From contig NZ_CP094526.1 of the NCBI RefSeq assembly GCF_029910095.1, positions 6,448,001-6,512,000 of the forward strand: a stretch of DNA of 64,000 nt. The letters are read 5' to 3'. A program made the translations under genes and the position numbers. Positions 38,719 to 47,809 of the stretch are shown one piece after another. Numbering within the stretch: position 1 is the first letter of the stretch; each line of letters starts with the position of its first letter. This DNA is from Bradyrhizobium sp. ISRA464 (GTDB lineage: Bacteria; Pseudomonadota; Alphaproteobacteria; Rhizobiales; Xanthobacteraceae). Below the pieces are notes generated by a model. That model saw only the letters and a list, made by a program, of their open reading frames with translations, made no database searches and had not been told where the DNA came from.

Positions 38719-39519
38719 ATGCGCCTGCAAGATCGCGTCGCCATCGTCGTCGGCGCCGGCCAAAGCCCCGGTGAGGGCATCGGCAATGGCCGTGCCGCCG
38801 CGCTGACCTTCGCCCGCGAAGGCGCCAAGGTGCTGTGCGTCGATCACAATCTGGATTCGGCAGGGGAAACCGTCGATCTGATCGCGGCGAAGGGCGGCAC
38901 CGCGGTCGCCTTCAAAGCCGACGTCGCGAGGAATGCCGACATCAAGGCGATGGTGGCCGATGCGCATGGGCGCTGGGGCAGCGTCGACATCCTGCACAAC
39001 AATGTCGGCGTCAGCCACTCCGGCGGCGATGCGGAGTTGCTCGAGATAACAGAGGAAGCGTTCGATCGCTGCATGGCGATCAATCTGAAGAGCTGCATCC
39101 TCGCGGCAAAGCACGTAATCCCGATCATGCGCAAGCAGCAACGCGGCTCCATTATTAACATCTCCTCGATGGCCGCGATCACGACCTTTCCCTACGTCGC
39201 CTACAAGGCGACCAAGTCGGCGATGATCGCGTTCACCGAGCAGCTCGCCTACCAGAATGCGCAATACGGCATTCGTGCCAATGTGATCCTTCCGGGATTG
39301 ATGAACACACCGATGGCGGTGGACACCCGCGCACGCGAATTCAAGAAGACCCGCGCCGAAGTGGAGGCGGAACGGGATGCCAAGGTCCCGCTGCGCCACA
39401 AAATGGGTACCGCTTGGGACGTTGCCAATGCCGCGCTATTCCTTGCGTCGGATGAAGCCAACTTCGTTACCGGGGTGTCGTTGCCGGTCGATGGCGGTTC
39501 GAGTGTGCGGCGCGGCTAA
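38719..39519 (+). CDS. Short-chain dehydrogenase/reductase
   Basis: The 266-residue classical SDR has a nucleotide-binding GAGxxxGxG variant (GAGQSPGEGIG, residues 12-22) and NNVG (94-97) in place of NNAG. Ser149 lies in ISSMAA, and the catalytic Tyr162 and Lys166 in YKATK. An Asp at residue 42, after the second strand, favours NAD(H). It oxidises or reduces a hydroxyl or keto group of an unidentified small molecule. ATG 38719 is used because GGGAG lies upstream and the Rossmann fold starts at once. Codon use is clearly more GC-rich than the flanking IS debris, so it may be a late arrival or a selected gene. No operon partner is visible. Confidence 0.9.
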   Translation: MRLQDRVAIVVGAGQSPGEGIGNGRAAALTFAREGAKVLCVDHNLDSAGETVDLIAAKGGTAVAFKADVARNADIKAMVADAHGRWGSVDILHNNVGVSHSGGDAELLEITEEAFDRCMAINLKSCILAAKHVIPIMRKQQRGSIINISSMAAITTFPYVAYKATKSAMIAFTEQLAYQNAQYGIRANVILPGLMNTPMAVDTRAREFKKTRAEVEAERDAKVPLRHKMGTAWDVANAALFLASDEANFVTGVSLPVDGGSSVRRG

Positions 39520-39926
39520 GGCAAGCGATTAACCAGGATTAACCTCGTTAAACAGCTGATGATTAACTTATGTGACGATGTGCGGTCAATCACTGTGACG
39601 ACATCGCGCGTCAATAGTCGGCAAAGATTCGAATAATTCAAGTATTCCAATGATACGGCGCCTCCACACAAATCGAAATCCTGACTCGTTGTGGTCGCAC
39701 CAGATGGTATCTAGCGCGCAGAAATTGAGGTGCCTGGAGCGATGAGCGAAGAATTCGAACTCAGACCCCATTAGTGGGAAAGCGCTGAAAGCGTTGCCGG
39801 CTCCCACAACGGCCCCCTTCACGGCTGAACCCGTTCGCCGTCGAGGGCCTGATCACGCTCGGCTATGTTGCGGTTACAGGGAGATTGGTTCGCCCTGACG
39901 CCTACGGGTGACCTGCCACTGAGTTT
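39520..39926. other. Region without a supported gene
   Basis: AT-rich sequence directly after the SDR stop contains several TTAAC repeats but no terminator hairpin of note and no gene. Confidence 0.3.
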
Positions 39927-41050
39927 TTATCGATCAGCGGTTAGCGTCTCGGGGTTTTGTACGCTAGGTGGCGCGGTTGGAGCAACGGACGATCGGCGGA
40001 GTTGGTCGGGGTTGCGCAGCCGATTGTCCGTTGCGGTGAGGTGGGCGGCATAAGCCGCGGGGATCAGGTATTTCAGCGACGAGTGAGGCCGCCGGATATT
40101 GTAGTCGGCGACCCAGTTGGCGATCTTGGCGCTGTCATCCAGTTCGAAGAACGGGGTCTCGTTGAGCAGTTCATCGCGCATCCGGCCATTAAAACTCGAT
40201 GAAGCCGTTCTGCATCAGCTTTCCCGGCGCGATAAAGTGCCAATCGATGACCGTGTCCTTGCTCCAGGCGAGCATGGCGTTGCTAGTGAACGCGGTGCCA
40301 TGGTCGGACACGATCATTCCTGGCTTGCCGCGTCGCTCGACGATTGCCGTCAGTTCGCGGGCGACGCGCCGTCCTGAGAGCGGCGTCTCCGGAATGGCGC
40401 CAAGCATTCCTTAGTGACTCGTCGACGATGTTGAGAATGCGGAAGCGCCGGCCGTTAGCGACTGGTCGTGGACGAAGTCCAGCGACCAGCGCGCGTTGGG
40501 CCTCGCCTCGATCAGGATCGGGGCACGGGTCTTCCAGCTTTGCGGCGAGTCTGCCACTTGCGGACGGTGAGCCCTTCCTCGCGATAAAGCCGGTAGACCC
40601 GGTTGATCCCCGAGGGCTCTCCCTCCCGTCGCAGTAGGACGAATAGCCGGCGGTAGCCGAACCGCCGCCGCTCGTTGGCGAGATCGCCCAACTGGCCGCG
40701 CAGAGCCCGTCCGCAGGTCGGCTGGAGCAATGCGCGACCGCAGCGCGCTTGGCGGCAGGCCTACCATTTTTTAAAGCAGATCGCGAAGAGCGGCCGCGTC
40801 GAGCAGCTGCTCGGCCAGAAGCTTCTTCAGCTTCGCGTTCTCCTCTTCCAAGGCCCTCTTCGCCTCGGAAACGTCCATGCCGCCGAATTTGGCCTTCCAA
40901 TTGTAGATCGTCGCTTCGGAGACCCATGCTTGCGAGCCAGGTCAGCCGTCCTAGCCTCATGCTCCTTCAATTCCGCGGCGCGATCTTTTTCGAGAGCTGT
41001 TTTGGGGGAGGAGATCCGCCCCTTGCCATTGCTTGCGAATAGGTCTCCTT
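39927..41050 (-). mobile_element. IS3-family element remnant (OrfA and OrfB frameshifted)
   Basis: On the minus strand, frames give an OrfA coiled-coil region near 40800-40900 and an OrfB helix-turn-helix part (RRFGYRRLFVLLRREGEPSG). The DDE core follows (ARWSLDFVHDQSLTA; MIVSDHGTAFTSNAML) and then a C-terminus NWVADYNIRRPHSSLKYLIP. At least three frameshifts, near 40190, 40410 and 40520, inactivate it. Confidence 0.82.
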
Positions 41051-41082
41051 GTTACCTAAGCGGATCGATGATGCGCGAATAA

Positions 41083-41390
41083 GCCGAAACATTGCGTTGG
41101 CAAGTCATAGATTTCTGGAAGTTCTCGGGCGCGTGCTTTGGTAAAGTCCTGTAAGCAAGAAGGTGCCCTTGAGCTTACTGCGCTTCAGCGCTCAAATCCG
41201 GTTTGCGGCCGACAGATCCTCGGCGGGTTTGCTCCGAATTTCCAAGCTGTTTCGCGCGGGCGTCGACGCTAGTGCCACTACTTGAAGCGAATTTGCCTGT
41301 CCTCGAAGCCTCGAGGCGGCCGCAGTCCGCGACAACCGCCCATGGCAAGTGACGATCAGCAAGCGGCCGTGGCCGCGAGGCCGAGCGCAC
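41083..41390. other. Region without a supported gene
   Basis: There is no recognisable gene. It lies between the IS3 remnant and the gtrA-like pseudogene. Confidence 0.3.
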
Positions 41391-41726
41391 ATGGGCGAAT
41401 TCTCGCAATTCGTGCTGGTTGGTGTCGGCGACGCGGCATCGGCTATAGTGTGTTTGGCTTTTTGTTTTGCTTGGCTCGCCAAACGTTCGCCACTGCTTGC
41501 CGAGTTGTCTTCATTTTGCTTCGTCCCCGTGGCGTGTATTTCGCCGTCGAAGACTTTCCGTACTGTCACCTCTGTGGTCGGATACGCAGCGCTCTGGCTA
41601 GACAACATCCTGCTGCTGGAATTGAAAGCGCTCGCATTATCACCGCTCGCGGGCAACTCCTCGCGCCCCCTCTGGTTCTGCGGGCTCACGCAATCAATTG
41701 CTATCTTATTTGGCAGGCCACGATGA
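41391..41726 (+). pseudogene. Second gtrA, decayed
   Basis: GEFSQFVLVGV at the start and AALWLDNILLLELKALALSP at the end align with the intact GtrA at 26473. The middle has been scrambled by frameshifts and a small deletion. The DNA similarity at the 3' end is easily seen by eye. Confidence 0.75.
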
Positions 41727-42079
41727 AGGTGATTTCGATCGTAACATTTTGCTTTGATGGAGAGGCTGAACGTCAGAGGTGCCTAAGGTCCGGTTCACCT
41801 CGTCTCAGCCCGCAACGCCCGACGAGTAGACATGATCTCGACCACACAAGGCTGGCCCTGGGGCGCCAGTTTCGCAAACTTGAGTAACAGACGATAGTAG
41901 ACGCTGCGGATCTCCTAACGGCCCTTCTTCAAGCATAGAGCGCGCACCTTGAACCGGACCCACCCGCGTCGTAGCAAAACGCAACTGCTTCGTTTGCTTC
42001 GAATTTCGTCGCACATCTGATGCTGATACATCTGACGCAGACGGATAGGCTAGGCTGCATGCTTTGTCACTTATCGTAT
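41727..42079. other. Region without a supported gene
   Basis: There is no recognisable gene between the gtrA-like pseudogene and the IS5 fragment. Confidence 0.3.
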
Positions 42080-42250
42080 TTCTTAAACAGTCGACCGGTT
42101 AAGAAGCCGCATCGGTCTAAGCTGAACTGTTGAGCGTGCGCCAGAGTGAGACTGGCGACAGGCGCAAAGGTGCTTTGAACCGGGCGTGCGGAGGTGACGG
42201 AAGTTGCGGCCGGCGGCTGAGAGGACGGCGTAGATCGCATCATTTGGCAG
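42080..42250 (-). pseudogene. IS5-family transposase C-terminal fragment
   Basis: NDAIYAVLSAAGRNFRHL resembles the conserved C-terminal block of IS5-type transposases (typically ANAVLAAAGYNFR). The rest of the gene is missing. Confidence 0.55.
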
Positions 42251-42500
42251 GGACGCTCGAAGTAGCACCGCCCGAGGTGTCCCTCGGCTTTGACAGGTAA
42301 CCTTCCCGGCGGGAACTCGTGCTGCGTCCGATCGATCCGATGTGTTCGGCGGTAAACCAACCAGGATCGATCCGGTCCTTTTGCCACAGGATGTTCTTGT
42401 CGCTCACTAGGACGCCTCTCGAATGTTGGTTCGCCGATTCCTTTGCCAAGCCGGATTTTAGCGGTCCGCAGGGCCACACCAACCGACTGTCGACTTGAGG

Positions 42501-42551
42501 TGTCAAACGCCATCCGGAACTGCCCCCTTTGCGTCATGAAGAACTGCCCCC
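42501..42551 (+). repeat. Left terminal inverted repeat of the IS21 element
   Basis: It starts TGTCAAACGCCATCCGG and holds two GAACTGCCCCC copies about 25 bp apart. The reverse complement of the right end matches at most positions. Confidence 0.85.
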
Positions 42552-42561
42552 ACCATCGGGT

Positions 42562-43419
42562 TCATGATGTCGGTTGAAGATTGGCTCCGCCGCTGACGGG
42601 ACGGAGGGAGGCGGAGCCGACCGGAGGGCCGTCAGCGGCGGGCGGCTTGATGAGGCCGCTCTTTCGCTTGGCGCGGAGCCGGTAGCTGTCGCCGCGGATG
42701 GTCAGCACGTGGCTGTGGTGCAAGAGCCGGTCGAGGATCGCGGTGGCGACCACCGGATCGGCGAACACGGTGCCCCATTCGGCAACGCTGCGGTTCGACG
42801 TGATCAGCATGGCGCCGGTTTCGTAGCGGCGGCTGACCAGCTGGAAGAACAGATGCGCCGCATCGGGCTCCAGCGGCAGGTAGCCGAGTTCGTCGACGAT
42901 CAGCAGCTTTGGCTTCGCCAGCGCGAGCAGTTTCTCGTCCAGGCGCCGCTCACCATGCGCCTTGGCGAGGCCAGCGACCAGCGTCGTCGCCGTGGTGAAC
43001 TGCACCGTGTAACCGGCCAGGATCGCCTCTCGCCCGAGCGCGATCGACAAGTGCGTCTTACCGACGCCTGGCGGGCCGAGCAGCAGCACGTTCTCGCCGT
43101 TGGCGATCCAACGTGACGCGGCCAGGTCGCGGATCTGCTTCGGATCGATCGACGGCTGCGCCTCGAAGTCGAAGCCCGCAAGCTCCTTCACGGCCGGGAA
43201 GTGTGCGAGTTTCAGCGCCATCTCGATGCGGCGATGATCCTTGCGCGCGATCTCGCGCTCGCACAGCAGGATCAGCGTCTCACGCGCCGATAGGTTCGCG
43301 CGCGCCGCCTCATCGAGCAGGTTGTCGAGCTGGTCGCGGATGCCGGATAGCTGCAATCGCGCCAGCATGGCGTCGAGCCGATCGATTGGTGCTTCGGTAG
43401 CCTTCTTTGTGCGCGCCAT
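42562..43419 (-). CDS. istB: IS21 helper ATPase IstB
   Basis: The 285-residue AAA+ protein has an N-terminal helical domain (RLQLSGIRDQLDNLLDEA), Walker A GPPGVGKTH, and Walker B-like LLIVDELGYLP. It also has the sensor region LITSNRSVAEW, as in IstB/DnaC-like proteins. IstB oligomers wrap target DNA and stimulate the IstA transposase. The true start, ATG 43419, overlaps the istA stop as TGATG, giving coupled translation. The frame extends upstream inside istA only by chance. The C-terminal 25 residues after KSGLIKPP are Pro/Gly-rich and less conserved. The element appears intact, so this gene is probably functional. Confidence 0.93.
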   Translation of the reverse strand: MARTKKATEAPIDRLDAMLARLQLSGIRDQLDNLLDEAARANLSARETLILLCEREIARKDHRRIEMALKLAHFPAVKELAGFDFEAQPSIDPKQIRDLAASRWIANGENVLLLGPPGVGKTHLSIALGREAILAGYTVQFTTATTLVAGLAKAHGERRLDEKLLALAKPKLLIVDELGYLPLEPDAAHLFFQLVSRRYETGAMLITSNRSVAEWGTVFADPVVATAILDRLLHHSHVLTIRGDSYRLRAKRKSGLIKPPAADGPPVGSASLRPVSGGANLQPTS

Positions 43420-44729
43420 CAGAAGCTCCCTCCGATCGCTGCTTCGTATTCGGCAAGAGGACGCAATAACGAGGGCAGTGGAGAAGGCGCCGGCACTGTC
43501 GGTGTCGCGATTACCGGTCGGCAGACCGCGCCATTGCGGCCGGCAACCCCGTCCAGGTGGGCGGAATCGACGATCCGCAGCCGGCGACCTTCCGATTGCC
43601 TGTGGACCGCAACCTCGCGCATGCCGTGGCGGATGCGCACCTCGCCGGCCGCAACGGTCACCGCCACGCGCTCGCCGATCAGCCGCCACGGCACCGAGTA
43701 GCTGTTCGTGTCGATCTCGACGGCACAATCGTTGCCGACGACGCGGGTCAGTTCGCGCAACAATCCGAACGACGGCAGCCCGCCGAGCGGCTTCAACCGG
43801 TGTGCCTCGTCACGCACAAAGCGAGCGATCGGCGCCTCGCCGGTGGTGCCATGGATACGCACGTTCGCCACCTCACGCTCCCACTCGGCGAGATGCACCT
43901 CAAATGCCTCCCAGCTCGCGAAGGAATGCCCCGCGATCGCGTTCTTCTTCACGTAGCCGACGCCATTCTCCGTCTTGCCCTTCGTGCGCGCCCGATACGG
44001 CGCGCAGGCGCGAGGACGGAAGCCCCAATGCTTTGCAAACGCGATGAGCTTGTCGTTGAACTGAACCGATCGGCTCACCGCGTCGTGGCGCACCACGAGC
44101 GCGCGTGGATTGTCCATCAGCACTTCCTCCGGCACGCCGCCGAAGGTCGTGAATGCGCTCTCGAGCCCGGCGAACCAGTGCTCTTGCTTCTCGCCCCGGA
44201 ACGCACGGACATGCAGCCGCCGCGAATGCCCGAGCGTCGCCACGAACACGAATGCCTTGATCTTTACCCCGCCGATCTCGACCAGACGCTCCCCGAAGTC
44301 GATCTGCAGCTGTCGGCCTGGGGGCGTCTCGAACCGCGTCGTCGCCAGCGCCTCCGCCTTCAGCGCCTGGCGATAGGGCTGCACGGCGCGTTGCAGCGTT
44401 CGCCGGCTGATTGCTACCCCTTTCTCGGCCAACAGGTCCTGGCGCACCACATCCGCATTGCCGCGATGCCGAATGAACCTCTCGCGCAGCCAGCCTTCAA
44501 GGCCATCGAGCCGCTTCGCCCGGTCAGGCGACTTGAACGGCTTCACCCCGCCCGCCGCCACGTAGTCCTTCACCGTGTGATGGCTGCAGCCCAGCTGCCG
44601 CGCAATCCGCTTCAGACCCCACCCGCACGCCCTCAGGCGCAACATCTCCGCCACGTCATCCGGCGTCTTCATCACCTGCCCCCGTGGATCACTCCACGAC
44701 GAGCCTTCCGTGATTCGTTCCTCGTTCAT
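43419..44729 (-). CDS. istA: IS21 transposase IstA
   Basis: The 436-residue transposase has an N-terminal helix-turn-helix (MLRLRACGWGLKRIARQLGC, then SHHTVKDYVAAGG). A DDE integrase core carries the first Asp in LQIDFGE, the second in VLMDNPRALV and the Glu in KGKTENGVGYVKK. A C-terminal beta domain with EIDTNSYSVPWRLIGERV completes it. Length and motif order are normal for IS21. It acts with IstB encoded by the overlapping next gene. No frameshift is visible, making this the best-preserved mobile element in the window. Confidence 0.93.
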   Translation of the reverse strand: MNEERITEGSSWSDPRGQVMKTPDDVAEMLRLRACGWGLKRIARQLGCSHHTVKDYVAAGGVKPFKSPDRAKRLDGLEGWLRERFIRHRGNADVVRQDLLAEKGVAISRRTLQRAVQPYRQALKAEALATTRFETPPGRQLQIDFGERLVEIGGVKIKAFVFVATLGHSRRLHVRAFRGEKQEHWFAGLESAFTTFGGVPEEVLMDNPRALVVRHDAVSRSVQFNDKLIAFAKHWGFRPRACAPYRARTKGKTENGVGYVKKNAIAGHSFASWEAFEVHLAEWEREVANVRIHGTTGEAPIARFVRDEAHRLKPLGGLPSFGLLRELTRVVGNDCAVEIDTNSYSVPWRLIGERVAVTVAAGEVRIRHGMREVAVHRQSEGRRLRIVDSAHLDGVAGRNGAVCRPVIATPTVPAPSPLPSLLRPLAEYEAAIGGSF

Positions 44730-44755
44730 TCGCTCTCTCCTCGGCTATCCAGGGA

Positions 44756-44806
44756 GGGGGCAATTCCTCGTGACGCCGAGGGGGCAGTTTTCCATGGCGC
44801 GCGACA
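44756..44806 (-). repeat. Right terminal inverted repeat of the IS21 element
   Basis: Read on the minus strand it starts TGTCGCGCGCCATGG, followed by AAACTGCCCCC and, 25 bp further in, AATTGCCCCC. Confidence 0.85.
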
Positions 44807-44965
44807 CTTGAGGGGTCGGTCATTGACGATCCTAGCGAGGGCATCGGTGATATAGGCCAGCGGGTCCACGTGATTCAGCCCGCAGGTTTCGATCAAGGAG
44901 GCGATGACGGCCCAGTGCTGGGCACCGCCGTCCGAGCGGGGGCCATAGTACCGGGTTTCTGACAT
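44807..44965 (-). pseudogene. IS66 TnpC C-terminal fragment interrupted by IS21
   Basis: GAQHWAVIASLIETCGLN and VDPLAYITDALARIVN are the end of an IS66 transposase. The reading frame is cut at NDRPLK by the IS21 element, directly at the CTTGAGG duplication. Confidence 0.82.
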
Positions 44966-45479
44966 TCGAAGCCGTCATTGTCTATCCGTACAACCCGCTG
45001 GTCGGGGACGGGCCTAGTGACCGGCGACCGTGAGAACGACGGTGTTCATTATTTTGTGATGCGGCAACCACAAGTCGGTGGCGCTTCTGCTAGTGCTGCA
45101 GAAGCGACAGCGGAGCCGGCAAGCGAGCCTCAGGCCAACTGCAAAAAGGGAGCAGACAACGAGTAAGACCACGCCCCGCGCACTTGGCCCGTGCCGCTTT
45201 CCTGCACATCCGACAATCTACAGCGTATCAGCTCGTCAACAATTTCGAGAGCCAACGACGGCAATATGGCTAGGTCGCACGCGCGCGGCACCTTGGCTGA
45301 GGAAGACGTCCAGCTTTTCGATGATGATTTCGGTCGATCCGGTGGTACCAAGGGAACAAGCGGCAGGCCACTGACCTGGTGGTATCGAGTGGCCGGGCGA
45401 TCACGGCGGCCGCAACGAACTCGACTGCGCGACCCAGTTCTTCGGGGCTGGGTAGAGAAGCTCCGGCGGGAGCCTGCTC
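44966..45479. other. Region without a supported gene
   Basis: There is no recognisable gene. Short frames on both strands show no similarity that I can identify. Confidence 0.3.
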
Positions 45480-45619
45480 GGCGATGCCGGCTCCCCACCA
45501 CGCAAGCGGCGCCGATGTCGGTGGACCAAGCTGCCGAGGTCGCTCGGCTGCCCGAGGAGAACGAGCGGCTGCGGATGGAACGGGACATTACAAAAAGGTT
45601 GATCGGAGCCTTTAGCTGA
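45480..45619 (+). pseudogene. IS3 OrfA C-terminal fragment
   Basis: AAEVARLPEENERLRMERDI is the leucine-zipper end of an IS3 OrfA. It finishes at RLIGAFS. OrfB is absent. The sequence at its end is repeated at 36489. Confidence 0.7.
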
Positions 45620-45922
45620 CCTGAGCCGCGCAGTCTACTCGCAAAGTTGGTAGAGGATTTCAGTTCGGGGCAGGCTCATTGGGAAGCCTGCACGGAGGCG
45701 AGGATGATCGACGGTGCCGGCAATACAACCCAGCGGACCAGGCGCGGTCCAAAACTATCGGCGTCAAGCAAATGTAGCCGCTGAATGGAAGATGACGACT
45801 TTGTCGGGAGATGACTGACAATGTATGGCCCCTTCCATCCACCTCTCATATGCCCTGTCCCTAATGCCACCAGCCCACCAATGCCAAGCGGCTAAGAGCG
45901 TTGAGCCTGAAGTCATCGGTGA

Positions 45923-46177
45923 TTAGCACCATGGCCACAGTAGACAAGCGGCGCGGGCAAACACGCCGATCTCGCAATTGGTGATCTTGCCCGCCGAACC
46001 AGTGCTCCCGCGCCCAACGAGACGAACCGTTTGCTTGCAGAAATTCCGAGCTCCGGTAAAATTTGCTTTGGTAATTGCAGACAAGATACTGGGTGTATTC
46101 AATTTGGCGTGGCAGCGACTACGGTCTAGCCCGACTGTTAAGAGGCTGGCCGCCGCTTCCCGAGACACGGTCGTCAT
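45923..46177 (-). pseudogene. IS701-type transposase fragment
   Basis: GSAGKITNCEIGVFA with a preceding QTVRLVGRGSTG resembles the conserved block YSGSAGRIENCQVGVF of IS701-family transposases. Only this region remains. Confidence 0.5.
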
Positions 46178-46272
46178 ACCCAGCGCGCCGCTTGACCTGC
46201 GGATACTGCAAGCAGCGACGCACCGATCAGCGCAAAGCAGAGTAGTCTTAGTGCAGTTTGCGAACGCCCTAG

Positions 46273-47199
46273 CTAGCCGACGTTCGGGATGGGCTGCTTT
46301 TTGGCTTTGACGTGCGTTACACTACACTGTCCATGGACACTTACGGGCAGCTCTGCCTCGATCGTGGAGCGACAGACGACCCGATGCTGCTCACCGTAAT
46401 CCCTAATCCCATAATGTTCGGTTGCGCGGTTATCCCAAATCGCGACATCGCCCTCCTTCCACGTCCAGCGCACGGTGTTTTCCGGCGCAGTGACGTGAGA
46501 ATGGAACAAATCGAACAACCTCTGGCCATCATATCTCTCAACCCCAACAAAGCGCTGCAGGTAACTTCCGAGCACCAGCGTACGTTCCCCGGTCTCGGGG
46601 AGGACGCGCACGACGGGATGCTCGGTCTCATAAATCGTTCTGGTCATAATATCGTCCCAAAACTTTTTGTCGGCTTCGTTGCTTGCGGCCATTACGGCCG
46701 CGTCAAGGGCATTGCTGTGGACGGCCCAGAGTTCGTCGGCAAGTCGCTGCAGCTGTGGTGGAAGGTCGAGATAGGCGGCTGCGGTGTTTGACCAAATCGT
46801 ATCCCCGCCGAATGCTGGGATCACGGCACCTCGCGTCATCGTGATTTTGGGATAAGCGTCGAAGAAGGCCAAATCGATATGCCACGCGTCGGCTCGGTGA
46901 CCTGCGCAAGCGGAATCAAGCTTGAGGACCGAGGCCGTTCCTTCCGTGACACGGCCCATCGGCGGCACGAGCTTTCCTAAGCGAAGGGCAACGCGCTCCT
47001 GCTCCGCGTCATCGAGATGACCTTGGTCACGGAAAAAGATGACCTTGTGTTCGTGTAGGACACGGGTAATTGCAGAAACTGTCTGGTCCGGTAAATCGCC
47101 TGACAACTTGATATTTAGGATTTCAGCGCCAATGCGGGCTGCTCGTTTGAGAATGTCACTGCGCGGGATGACGTCGTTGATTACGGCGGTTCCACTCAT
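46273..47199 (-). CDS. TauD/TfdA-family Fe(II)/2-oxoglutarate dioxygenase
   Basis: The 308-residue protein has the facial triad His107, Asp109 (HIDL) and His262 (EHYGIRDYG). The 2-oxoglutarate-binding Arg273 lies in HRVVCR. Early residues KVIFFRDQGHLDDAEQ are typical of the TauD group. Family members hydroxylate taurine, alkyl sulfates, phenoxyacetates or related small acids and release sulfite or cleave ethers. ATG 47199 is chosen because GGAGGA precedes it by six bases; the frame stays open to 47382 without family similarity. No transport or sulfur genes are adjacent, since IS debris lies on both sides, so the substrate cannot be inferred. The frame is intact. Confidence 0.88.
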   Translation of the reverse strand: MSGTAVINDVIPRSDILKRAARIGAEILNIKLSGDLPDQTVSAITRVLHEHKVIFFRDQGHLDDAEQERVALRLGKLVPPMGRVTEGTASVLKLDSACAGHRADAWHIDLAFFDAYPKITMTRGAVIPAFGGDTIWSNTAAAYLDLPPQLQRLADELWAVHSNALDAAVMAASNEADKKFWDDIMTRTIYETEHPVVRVLPETGERTLVLGSYLQRFVGVERYDGQRLFDLFHSHVTAPENTVRWTWKEGDVAIWDNRATEHYGIRDYGEQHRVVCRSTIEAELPVSVHGQCSVTHVKAKKQPIPNVG

Positions 47200-47566
47200 A
47201 GGTGTCCTCCAAATTTGAGCTTCCTTCAGAAGCAATCCATTCAGCTGCTGTCGTTCAACTGTGCACGAACTCGGGAGCGTCGTGTCCCGCACCTGACGTT
47301 TGCCCCGAGTGCTCCAAGCAAACACCGGGCCAATCGCGAACGACGGCGCGAAGTGCTCACCCCCGAAGAGAAGCTTGCTCATCTTAGTCTCGTCACCGAG
47401 GGCAGCATCTTTAAATGAAACGTCAGTTCGGGAATTGGCAGGCGCCGTGCGACCGTCGTGGACATCGAGCCTACCCCGACCGTCGGTCTCGAGCTTTGCT
47501 ATTGAGCTGGGCTTTTGCTAGCGAGGCGCACTAAACTAGAGGCGGTCTCGAAAGCGGAGAGGATGA

Positions 47567-47809
47567 TTAGCGAACGGTATCGTGCTCATGCACATTGAGC
47601 GAAGCTTTCGAGCACAGCCGACAACTGTATACAAGCACCTGGATGCGCCCTTCGGCGAGGTCGCACATTGTTTCAAACTCAGAGCGCAATAGGCTCGCGT
47701 CGCTATAGCGTTGTGTTAGGTCGCGCTTTCTGCCCGTACGTTGTAGTTTCTCGTACGCAGAACTCGCGCGCTCGCGCGAATTGAGATCCGTTCTTTTTTC
47801 TTGTCTCAT
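47567..47809 (-). CDS. Possible small Cys/His-containing protein
   Basis: The 80-residue frame starts MRQEKRTDLNSRERASSAY and ends with YSCRLCSKASLNVHEHDTV, a CxxC followed by HxH that could bind zinc. There is no clear ribosome binding site. Charged residues dominate the N-terminal half. I recognise no family. Confidence 0.3.
   Translation of the reverse strand: MRQEKRTDLNSRERASSAYEKLQRTGRKRDLTQRYSDASLLRSEFETMCDLAEGRIQVLVYSCRLCSKASLNVHEHDTVR

Larger units (their letters stand above)
42501..44806 (-). mobile_element. Complete IS21-family insertion sequence
   Basis: Both ends begin TGTC and then share a long imperfect inverted repeat. Each contains a direct doubling of an AA(C/T)TGCCCCC block (left 42501-42551, right 44756-44806). 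Both genes, istA and istB, are intact and overlap. The element is flanked by a 7-bp direct repeat CTTGAGG (42494-42500 and 44807-44813), the expected target duplication. It interrupts an IS66 tnpC remnant on its right. Its GC content is higher than that of its surroundings. Confidence 0.92.

Noticed and set aside
38476..39399. 307-codon frame on the minus strand
   Set aside because: It is antisense to the SDR gene, whose Rossmann and YxxxK motifs are clear; the opposite frame has none.
43557..44855. 432-codon frame on the plus strand
   Set aside because: It is antisense to the intact IS21 istA gene; Arg/His-rich composition typical of a shadow frame.
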